The translations under genes were made by a program, and so were the position numbers. Positions 1 through 5,767 of a stretch of DNA of 9,931 bases are shown here, in pieces. The stretch spans positions 1 to 9,931 of the forward strand of contig JBGCDW010000293.1 in NCBI GenBank assembly GCA_045105775.1. The letters run 5' to 3'. The DNA is from Aureispira sp045105775. GTDB lineage: Bacteria; Bacteroidota; Bacteroidia; Chitinophagales; Saprospiraceae. The stretch's first letter is position 1. Every line of letters starts with the position of its first letter. The notes below the pieces were generated by a model. It searched no databases. It was given only the letters and a program-made list of their open reading frames with translations, and was not told the DNA's origin.

Positions 1-42
1 ACAGAGACAAAAAGTAAGGTTTTTTCATCAATCAAGGCAAAA

Positions 43-87
43 ATTTAGTTCATAGCAGTGCTATGGAATCAATTTTTAACGATGAGT
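43..87 (-). repeat. Dispersed intergenic repeat, copy 1 (inverted)
   Basis: The reverse complement of these 45 bases matches 5493-5537 at 40 of 45 positions by hand alignment, and all five differences are transitions. The core is a perfect palindrome, CATAGCAGTGCTATG (51-65), with 7-bp arms and one central base. It is flanked by the conserved ACTCATCGTTAAAAATT when read on the - strand. A further 10-base block shared with copy 2 (TGCCTTGATT on the - strand) lies three bases beyond, at 30-39. The repeat is intergenic at both sites. I infer a member of a dispersed non-coding repeat family; its function is unknown. Confidence 0.75.
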
Positions 88-154
88 GAGGGAAAAAGAT
101 GCTTTTTTCGCTACGAATTTAGTCGTGATAATGTCTATTAAACACAGTGAGTAT

Positions 155-184
155 TTTGGAGTAATTTTAACGACTCTATATTTT
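155..184 (+). promoter_or_regulatory. Candidate Bacteroidota promoter for the methyltransferase gene
   Basis: TTTG at 155-158 is followed 18 bases later by TATATTTT at 177-184. This agrees with the Bacteroidota -33 TTTG / -7 TAnnTTTG pattern except for the last base. A start about 7 bases downstream would give a leader of roughly 40 bases before the ATG at 232. In AT-rich DNA such matches can arise by chance. Confidence 0.4.
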
Positions 185-231
185 ACTTATTTATGTATTG
201 GAGCTGTAATTTCTAAATAGACTATATTATC

Positions 232-942
232 ATGGCAGGAACTATATACTTGATTCCAACACCCTTAGTAGAGGGCGTACTGACCCCATTGCCTGAACAG
301 ACATTAGCCGTTGTACGTCGGCTAAAAATATTTGTAGTAGAACGTGGAAAAACGGCAAGGCAGTTTATCAAACAAGCCAAAACACCCATTCCATTTTCAG
401 AAATGACATTTTTTGAATTAAACAAAAGAACCAATTCTTATGAATTAGAAGGTTTCCTAAAACCAGCTTTGGAAAACAACCAAGATATAGGTATTTTATC
501 TGAAGCAGGTTGTCCAGGGATAGCAGATCCTGGAGCAGACTTGGTCGCACTCGCTCACAAAAAAGGTATGACCGTTGTACCACTAATCGGGCCTTCCTCT
601 ATTTTGTTGGCTTTGATGGCTTCTGGCCTCAATGGGCAGCAATTTGCATTTCATGGTTACTTACCTATTAAGAATCCAGCACGAAAAAAAGCACTACAAG
701 ACGTAGAACGCCAATCTAGAAAGCTAAGACAAACACAGGTTTTTATAGAAACCCCTTATAGAAATGATGGCCTAGTCTCTGATATGCTTTCGGCGTTTAA
801 TGCACAAACCAAACTTTGTATTGCAGTAGAGCTAACGGCACCTGAAGCATACATTAGAACCAAAACAATATTGGATTGGAAACGACAAGCCCCACCAAGA
901 TTGCACAAACGTCCAGCTATTTTCTTAATTTTAGCATCTTAA
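232..942 (+). CDS. SAM-dependent methyltransferase, RsmI paralog (tetrapyrrole methylase family)
   Basis: A 236-residue protein of the tetrapyrrole (corrin/porphyrin) methylase superfamily, closest in layout to RsmI, which 2'-O-methylates C1402 of 16S rRNA using SAM. Visible family features are the N-terminal strand IYLIPTPL (5-12), the SAM-site loop LSEAGCPGIADPG (89-101), VVPLIGPSS (115-123), the segment FAFHGYLPIK (138-147) and FIETPYRN (171-178). It departs from true RsmI: the loop that reads AAEDTRHT there is VVERGKTA here (35-42), the GNL after the first strand is missing, and it is about 50 residues shorter than E. coli RsmI, with no C-terminal extension. Bacteroidota commonly carry such a short paralog, so I do not name it rsmI. 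The substrate is unknown but is probably RNA. The ATG at 232 gives the natural N-terminus. It is probably cytosolic and transcribed from the promoter at 155-184. Confidence 0.85.
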   Translation: MAGTIYLIPTPLVEGVLTPLPEQTLAVVRRLKIFVVERGKTARQFIKQAKTPIPFSEMTFFELNKRTNSYELEGFLKPALENNQDIGILSEAGCPGIADPGADLVALAHKKGMTVVPLIGPSSILLALMASGLNGQQFAFHGYLPIKNPARKKALQDVERQSRKLRQTQVFIETPYRNDGLVSDMLSAFNAQTKLCIAVELTAPEAYIRTKTILDWKRQAPPRLHKRPAIFLILAS

Positions 943-950
943 TCATTAAT

Positions 951-996
951 ACTTCATGGCTTGCTTATAGCAAAAGATAAAATATCATGAAGTTTT
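951..996 (+). terminator. Nested hairpin, possible terminator
   Basis: ACTTCATG (951-958) pairs perfectly with CATGAAGT (986-993), and a second stem, TTGCT/AGCAA (961-965 with 969-973, loop TAT), sits inside. A short T run (993-996) ends the structure. It lies 9 bases after the methyltransferase stop and 25 bases before the next ATG. It may end the first transcript or be a leader structure for the peptidase gene. The outer loop is long (27 bases) and the T run short, so an efficient intrinsic terminator is doubtful. Confidence 0.4.
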
Positions 997-1020
997 GAAC
1001 TATTAGATACTATTATTACC

Positions 1021-2424
1021 ATGCGTTTATACAACTACTTTTTTGTGTGTTGCTGCTTTTTGGCTGGACAAATGCTAGAAGCTCAAACACTAGATGAAGA
1101 TGCTGAAATTGAATACATTCAAGGAATGTACAAGAATATTCTCACCGAAAGTCCAGCCTATGAGTGGCTGCATTATTTGTGCAAGAATATTGGAGGCCGT
1201 ATAGGTGGATCTCCTGAATATGCTGCTGCTGTATCTTATACTAGCCACATGTTGGATACAATTGGTTGTGATAAGGTTTGGACACAGCCTGTAGAAGTAC
1301 CCTACTGGCGTAGAGGTCGTGTAGAAAAAGCGCGAATTGTAAATTCTAAGCAATTGGGAACGGTAGATTTGGCGGTTACGGCACTGGGCTTTTCTGGTGG
1401 AACAGATGCTTTGGGAATTACAGGTGAAGTGGTAGAGGTTAAAAATTTTGAAGAACTGGAAGCACTAGGCGCTGCAAAAATCAAGGGAAAAATTGTATTC
1501 TATAATCGTCCTATGGACGTAACAAGACTCAATACTTTTTATGCTTATGGCGCTGCGGTTAATCAGCGAAGTGCTGGCCCACGCAAAGCGGCCGAATTGG
1601 GGGCTATAGGAACTATCGTCCGTTCCATGACCGTAAAACAAGATAATGTACCACATTCAGGTGTTACGTCCTTCAAGGATCAAACCCCAATACCTGCTGT
1701 GGGAATAGGTTTGAATGATGCTGATTTATTGAGTGCTCTAATCAAGAAAGAAAAAAACATATCGGTCAATATTCAACTCTCTTGCCAGCATATGGGCAAG
1801 CGAATTGCACATACGGTTGTGGGCGAAATTCGCGGAAGCGAAAAACCTGATGAAATTATCTTAGTAGGGGGACACTTAGACTCTTGGGATTTGGGAGAAG
1901 GCGCACATGATGATGGTGCAGGTTGTGTACAAGCTATGGAAGTATTGCACTTGTTTAAGCGTTTGGGCATTCGCCCCAAGCATACCATACGTTGTGTTTT
2001 GTTTGCCAATGAAGAAAATGGCTTGTTTGGAGCAACGGAATATGCCAAGCAAGCACGCATTAAAGGCGAAAAACACATTGCTGCGGTAGAGTCTGATGCA
2101 GGCGGGCATGTACCTGTTGGTTTTAGAATGGATGCCGCCAGCGATATTGCTAAAGAAAGCTACAATCAGGTCAAACAATGGAGAACCATTTTTGCCTCGT
2201 TGGGTGTTTGGGACATCCAAGCAGGTGGTTCTGCAGCCGATATTTCACGGCTCAAAGATCAAGGAACCGTTCTGTTTGGTTATCGCCCCGATAGTCAACG
2301 CTACTTTGATTACCACCACTCCAAAAGAGATGTTTTTGAAAATGTGCATCGTCGAGAGTTACTGCTAGGAGGTGGGGCAATGGCTGCTTTGGTTTATTTG
2401 TTGGATAAACATGGCGTGCGATAA
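1021..2424 (+). CDS. Exported M28 family zinc peptidase (carboxypeptidase Q-like)
   Basis: A 467-residue exported metallopeptidase. Residues 1-22 form a signal peptide ending in LEAQ, so it acts in the periplasm or outside the cell. An inserted protease-associated-like domain occupies about 130-240. The M28 catalytic domain follows and shows every expected di-zinc residue: H285 in GGHLDSWD, D297 in GAHDDGAG, E331 (general base) and E332 in NEEN, D359 in ESDAGG, and H432/H433 in DYHHSKRD. The spacing and motifs are like animal carboxypeptidase Q (PGCP), which releases amino acids from small peptides, so aminopeptidase or dipeptidase activity is likely; the substrate cannot be read from sequence. 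No C-terminal sorting domain is visible. The stop overlaps the start of the next gene by one base, suggesting coupled expression. Family call is very sure. Confidence 0.93.
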   Translation: MRLYNYFFVCCCFLAGQMLEAQTLDEDAEIEYIQGMYKNILTESPAYEWLHYLCKNIGGRIGGSPEYAAAVSYTSHMLDTIGCDKVWTQPVEVPYWRRGRVEKARIVNSKQLGTVDLAVTALGFSGGTDALGITGEVVEVKNFEELEALGAAKIKGKIVFYNRPMDVTRLNTFYAYGAAVNQRSAGPRKAAELGAIGTIVRSMTVKQDNVPHSGVTSFKDQTPIPAVGIGLNDADLLSALIKKEKNISVNIQLSCQHMGKRIAHTVVGEIRGSEKPDEIILVGGHLDSWDLGEGAHDDGAGCVQAMEVLHLFKRLGIRPKHTIRCVLFANEENGLFGATEYAKQARIKGEKHIAAVESDAGGHVPVGFRMDAASDIAKESYNQVKQWRTIFASLGVWDIQAGGSAADISRLKDQGTVLFGYRPDSQRYFDYHHSKRDVFENVHRRELLLGGGAMAALVYLLDKHGVR

Positions 2425-3386
2425 TGAGCAAACAAATTGTATACTATTTTTTGATTTTATCTGCCTTTGTAAGCTGTAGACAAGAAGAATTGGCGACTCC
2501 AATTGTTGCGGAGCAATTTCCAACAGATTTGAGCCTTACAGATGTTCACTTTGTGAACAACCAACAAGGCTTTATCAGTGCAGGGAATATTTTTACCAAA
2601 GGATTGGTTTTTCAAACCTCAGATGCAGGCACCACTTGGACGTTGCTAGACAGTTTTGATCGAGGTATTTATAGTTTGAACCATATAGACCAGACTCTTT
2701 TTATTGGCGAAACAGGACAACAGTTGTATCAATTGGATTTGAATGCGCCCAATGGCTTTAATGCCAAGCGTGTCAGTAGCGGTTGGTGGCCTTGGCACAG
2801 CAAGGTGGTTATGGGCAATGGCGATATGCTCTTGGTAGGGGGCGAAAACTTTGGACGGGGTTTTGTACACCAATATACAGCCAGCACAGGCAGTTTTGTA
2901 CTCAAGGATACCTTCAATCACGAATTAAGAGAAATTATACAAACCCCCAACGGAACTATTCATGCAGTGGGCTATGGCTTGGTATTGCGTTCTACCAATC
3001 AAGGCCAAACTTGGGAAGTGAGTACGATACAAGGCGATTTTTTTAGAGGGGTCAGTTTTCCAACCAATGAGATAGGCTATGTGGTTGGGGAGTATGGTTC
3101 GGTATACAAAACCACCGATGGCGGCCAATCTTGGCGCAATTGTCGTGCAGGAAACAGTCTATTTGCCAATCCCAATAAGTTGTTGAGAGATATTGCTTTT
3201 TTGGATGCCAATACGGGCTTCTTGGTAGGAACAGGAAGTGTAGTCTGGAAAACGACAGATGGCGGCCAAACTTGGGTGAAAATCACCAATTTAGACTTCA
3301 AAACAGATTATCAAAAAATAGAAATTCATAATGGAGTAGCTTATTTGTTGGGCCACTTTGGGCAGTTGTTTCGGGTCGAGCTTTGA
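2424..3386 (+). CDS. Ycf48-like beta-propeller lipoprotein with Asp-box repeats
   Basis: A 320-residue protein with a lipoprotein signal: hydrophobic YYFLILSAFVS followed by C18, so the mature protein is expected to be lipid-anchored in the cell envelope. The rest is a beta-propeller of the Ycf48/sortilin-like type. Four Asp-box turns are plain: SDAGTTW (66-72), STNQGQTW (190-197), TTDGGQSW (230-237) and TTDGGQTW (277-284). A degenerate stretch at about 85-165 accounts for the missing blades. Cyanobacterial and plastid Ycf48 helps photosystem II assembly, but Bacteroidota members have no photosystem, so the role here is unknown; binding or scaffolding is plausible. The ATG lies inside the TAATG overlap with the peptidase stop, so the two are probably translated together and may work on the same envelope process. 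Confidence 0.85.
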   Translation: MSKQIVYYFLILSAFVSCRQEELATPIVAEQFPTDLSLTDVHFVNNQQGFISAGNIFTKGLVFQTSDAGTTWTLLDSFDRGIYSLNHIDQTLFIGETGQQLYQLDLNAPNGFNAKRVSSGWWPWHSKVVMGNGDMLLVGGENFGRGFVHQYTASTGSFVLKDTFNHELREIIQTPNGTIHAVGYGLVLRSTNQGQTWEVSTIQGDFFRGVSFPTNEIGYVVGEYGSVYKTTDGGQSWRNCRAGNSLFANPNKLLRDIAFLDANTGFLVGTGSVVWKTTDGGQTWVKITNLDFKTDYQKIEIHNGVAYLLGHFGQLFRVEL

Positions 3387-3546
3387 GGGCGTTTTTCGTG
3401 CTGGATTCTTAATAGCTAAGTAACCATGAAATGCAAACTGCTGCCTCTAATGTAAACAACTTCTAAATCATCAAATGGCCGTCAAATAAGTTATCCATTG
3501 ATTTTTAATAATTTAAGCCATTAAGTGTATGTTTTTACTTTTATTG

Positions 3547-3563
3547 GTCAAATAAAATTTGAC
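3547..3563. repeat. AT-rich palindrome
   Basis: GTCAAAT and ATTTGAC are perfect inverted arms of 7 bases separated by AAA. It lies mid-way in the gap before the LRR gene. It could be an operator-like site or a chance palindrome; nothing in the window tells these apart. Confidence 0.3.
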
Positions 3564-3773
3564 AGTGTTCAAAAGCAGTCTGCTCAACAAAAAATTCAAC
3601 AACTTGTTTTTTAAACACCTTCCACAAGATAATATTTTGTTCGATAAAACGCTTTGTTAGGTATCCGTGTAATAATTCACTATCAGAATAGAAAAAGAGG
3701 GAGCAATAGACTTCTTATTGGGTACAGGGTATCAAATAAGTCAGTGCCCTTCGCGAGTGTTGTATTTTTTTGG

Positions 3774-3781
3774 TAATTTTG
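3774..3781 (+). promoter_or_regulatory. Candidate -7 element of the LRR gene
   Basis: TAATTTTG matches the Bacteroidota -7 consensus TAnnTTTG exactly and ends 21 bases before the ATG at 3803. Transcription would then start near 3788, leaving a leader of about 15 bases. I find no TTTG at the usual -33 distance, so this is a half match only. If real, it excludes the upstream in-frame TTG at 3770 as the translation start. Confidence 0.3.
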
Positions 3782-3802
3782 ATCCATCAAGTGCAAGAAA
3801 TT

Positions 3803-5377
3803 ATGAAAAAAAGTGTTCAAGTTTTACTAGCAAGTCTATTAATGTGCAGTGGTTGGATAAATTCTGCTCACGCTCAATTATTATCATTAGAACAATTAGA
3901 ACAGGAGTCGGTTTGTTACTCGGTAGATCGCGCAGCCAGAGACCCTGAAGAAATTCTACGGTTACAAGTATTGCGACGGGCGTATAGTTTTCCTTCGGCC
4001 ATCGTACATTTGAAACCGTTGCAGTGGTTGACGATGAATCATACCTTGGTGGAGTCTGTGCCTGATCGAATTGCCAATTTGCAGCAGCTCCAAGTCTTGG
4101 AATTGAGAGGCAATAAGTTGAAAGTATTACCTGATGCTGTCGGCCAATTAAAAGCCTTGAGACGTTTAGATGTTTCTAAAAATTATTTGACTGAATTGCC
4201 AGCTTTGGATGCTTTGGTGAATTTGGAATGGTTGATTTTAAGCAAGAATGAAAGCCTAGATACCTTGCCAAGCAGTGTTTTTACGCGTGCACAGCTTCAA
4301 CGCTTGGATGTAAGCCGAGTGAAATTGCAGCACTTTCCCAATAGCGTAGAGCAGTTGAACAAGTTGGTTGAATTGGATCTTAGTAGTAATAAACTAACCA
4401 CTATTCCAGCGACTATAGGTAGTTTGAAACAGCTTCAACAATTGCGCCTGGGGGACAACCCCGTTGCCAAGCCTGCCAGTATTGATTCTTGGTTGACTAA
4501 ATTGCCTCAATTGCTAGAATTGGATGTAGCCGCACTTGAGCTTAAGCAATTTCCTACTGCTATTGGCAATATGAGTGCCATACGTTCATTGGATGCCAGC
4601 CTCAACCAATTTAGTACCATTCCTGCTTCCTTGTGGGAATTGACAGCATTAGAACGTTTGGATTTGGGAGCCAACCAAATTGACAGCATTCCACCTACTT
4701 TGGGACAACTTACTCAATTGGAATACTTGAATCTAGAGCGCAATGAATTTACCAACTTGCCAGCTTCTATTGGAGCATTACAACAATTAAAAATACTCAA
4801 AATAGGCGTTAATCGCCTGCAAAATCTGCCTTCTACGCTCGGAGAACTCCTTAATTTGGAACAATTATATCTTTCCAATACGGGCGTACGTCGTCTGCCT
4901 AGCAGTATCCAAAACTTAAAACAACTCAAAGAACTGCATATTGGTTTTAACAAATATTGGCAAGTAAGTAAAGATGCCAGTGCGTTGAGTGAATTGAAAC
5001 AATTGGAGCGTCTAGAAATGAACGAAAGTCGCCATAAGAGTATTCCTGTAGCATTGTGTGATTTGCCACAGTTGAAAATATGGAATTTGCGCGATAATCA
5101 ATTAAAACAACTACCTGCTGAAATTGGACAACTCTCGACGCTAGAGGAGTTGGATTTGCGTTATAATGAATTAACCAGTTTGCCAGATAGTATTGGTTCA
5201 TTGACCAATTTAGTTTCGTTGAATTTGGGTTACAACCAATTAAAAACATTGCCAGCATCTATTCAAAATCTCAAAAACCTAAAAAAATTGAGATTGGAGC
5301 GCAATCAACTGTCAGAAGAAGCCCAAGCAGAAATTAAAGCATGGTTGCCCAATACCAAAATTATTTTTAAGCATTAA
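3803..5377 (+). CDS. Secreted leucine-rich repeat protein
   Basis: A 524-residue protein consisting of a signal peptide and an LRR solenoid. I chose the ATG at 3803 because it begins a classic signal peptide (MKKSVQVLLASLL..., cleavage near AHA/Q at 24-25); an in-frame TTG at 3770 would add 11 polar residues in front of it. After a short cysteine-containing N-terminal region (26-71), about 19 repeats run from 73 to 507. Most are 23 residues long with the pattern LxxLxLxxNxLxxLPxxIGxL, the type seen in SHOC2 and plant intracellular LRR proteins. Longer or irregular units occur at 141-164, 211-236 and 375-400. The last unit passes into a cap (SEEAQAEIKAWLPNTKIIF) typical of bacterial LRR ends. 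There is no transmembrane segment, lipobox or type IX sorting domain. A protein-binding role is likely; the partner is unknown. Confidence 0.88.
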   Translation: MKKSVQVLLASLLMCSGWINSAHAQLLSLEQLEQESVCYSVDRAARDPEEILRLQVLRRAYSFPSAIVHLKPLQWLTMNHTLVESVPDRIANLQQLQVLELRGNKLKVLPDAVGQLKALRRLDVSKNYLTELPALDALVNLEWLILSKNESLDTLPSSVFTRAQLQRLDVSRVKLQHFPNSVEQLNKLVELDLSSNKLTTIPATIGSLKQLQQLRLGDNPVAKPASIDSWLTKLPQLLELDVAALELKQFPTAIGNMSAIRSLDASLNQFSTIPASLWELTALERLDLGANQIDSIPPTLGQLTQLEYLNLERNEFTNLPASIGALQQLKILKIGVNRLQNLPSTLGELLNLEQLYLSNTGVRRLPSSIQNLKQLKELHIGFNKYWQVSKDASALSELKQLERLEMNESRHKSIPVALCDLPQLKIWNLRDNQLKQLPAEIGQLSTLEELDLRYNELTSLPDSIGSLTNLVSLNLGYNQLKTLPASIQNLKNLKKLRLERNQLSEEAQAEIKAWLPNTKIIFKH

Positions 5378-5492
5378 GAAATCGTTACACGCGTTGGTTT
5401 GGAAAGTGTAGTTTATCAAAACTATGTAGAGTAGCACAAGTGAAGTTGTTTAAATTTAGCCTAATGTCGCTAATGAAATCTAATTTTGCTCT

Positions 5493-5537
5493 ACTCATCG
5501 TTAAAAATTAGCTCCATAGCGCTGCTATGAACCAAAT
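5493..5537 (+). repeat. Dispersed intergenic repeat, copy 2
   Basis: This is the partner of the inverted copy at 43-87 (40 of 45 bases). Its palindrome is CATAGCGCTGCTATG (5515-5529). The one arm difference from copy 1 turns an A-T pair into a G-T pair, so the stem is kept if transcribed. In copy 2 the shared block TGCCTTGATT follows after 53 bases (5538-5590) rather than 3, so extra sequence lies here or was lost from copy 1. Confidence 0.75.
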
Positions 5538-5549
5538 GCGCTAGGACTT

Positions 5550-5568
5550 TTGTACCTTTTAGGTACAA
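5550..5568 (+). repeat. Hairpin within repeat copy 2
   Basis: TTGTACC (5550-5556) and GGTACAA (5562-5568) form a perfect 7-bp stem with loop TTTTA. It is followed by another short perfect hairpin, TCGC TTT GCGA (5579-5589). Both lie in the 53-base segment absent from copy 1. No T run follows, so a terminator is unlikely. Confidence 0.5.
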
Positions 5569-5767
5569 CCCACGCAGATCGCTTTGCGAGTGCCTTGATT
5601 AGAACCAAATTAGTACTCATTATCAACACAACTCCATTTTTAAACAACTTCAGTAGAAAGAACGTTGAAAGGTCTTTTTGTAGCGGCTATTTTGTCTAAT
5701 AATTGTCTTAGCTGTTCTTAAAGCTAAACTTTTAAAAGAATAACCTGTTTGTTATCAAGCATGATTG

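Larger units (their letters stand above)
1..231. other. Intergenic region with repeat and candidate promoter
   Basis: No credible gene is present in these 231 bases. The left half holds a copy of a hairpin-bearing repeat (about 30-87), which recurs inverted near 5500. The right half holds a promoter-like pair before the methyltransferase gene. The longest reading frame associated with the repeat (82-141, 19 codons) is too short, and its counterpart at the other copy does not match it beyond the first codons, so I do not call it. The upstream gene lies outside the window. Confidence 0.7.
3387..3802. other. Long intergenic region upstream of the LRR gene
   Basis: These 416 bases are very AT-rich with no credible gene or RNA. 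They contain a 17-base palindrome (3547-3563), a smaller one, AGCAG T CTGCT (3574-3584), and two matches to a motif found again around 5441-5652: TAAACAACTTC at 3453-3463 (exact over 11 bases) and 3608-3622 (14 of 15 to TTTTTAAACAACTTC). A -7-like promoter element lies near the right end. No good terminator follows the lipoprotein gene. Confidence 0.6.
5441..5652. repeat. Element bounded by perfect 14-bp inverted repeats (MITE-like)
   Basis: TGAAGTTGTTTAAA at 5441-5454 is exactly the reverse complement of TTTAAACAACTTCA at 5639-5652. The arms enclose 184 bases holding the dispersed repeat copy and three hairpins. The size, lack of coding capacity and terminal inverted arms resemble a non-autonomous mobile element. 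There is no immediate direct duplication of target bases at its edges (CACAAG on the left, GTAGAA on the right), so insertion by a transposase is not shown. Alternatively it is a long structured RNA or a chance pairing in AT-rich DNA. Confidence 0.45.
5378..5767. other. Long intergenic region between the LRR gene and aroA
   Basis: These 390 bases hold no credible gene. From left to right they contain a weak hairpin (5409-5424, no T run), the left 14-bp inverted repeat arm, the dispersed repeat copy 2 with its palindrome, two further hairpins, the block TGCCTTGATT (5591-5600), the right 14-bp arm, and an imperfect AT-rich hairpin (5715-5740) shortly before aroA. No clear promoter for aroA was found. 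Confidence 0.6.

Noticed and set aside
82..141. 19-codon frame starting in repeat copy 1 (+ strand)
   Set aside because: The counterpart at copy 2 (5385-5498, - strand, 37 codons) shares only the first codons, so there is no sign of protein-level conservation.
1773..2220. Overlapping frames of about 100 codons on the - strand
   Set aside because: They are antisense to the zinc-binding core of the M28 peptidase and have no recognisable motif.
3770..3802. Upstream TTG start extending the LRR protein by 11 residues
   Set aside because: It would put polar residues before a classic MKK signal peptide, and the site overlaps a -7-like promoter element. The ATG at 3803 is better.
3718..3948. 76-codon frame overlapping the LRR gene start
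   Set aside because: It runs in another frame over the signal peptide of a clear LRR gene and shows no recognisable protein features.
4947..5258. 103-codon frame on the - strand
   Set aside because: It is antisense to the regular LRR-coding repeats, which keep stop codons rare on the other strand.
5403..5428. Hairpin TAGTTT/AAACTA as terminator of the LRR gene
   Set aside because: The stem is short and AT-only apart from one pair, and no T run follows.
5431..5656. GTAG on both sides of the 212-bp element as a target duplication
   Set aside because: The left GTAG is six bases away from the inverted arm while the right one touches it; a true duplication would abut both ends.
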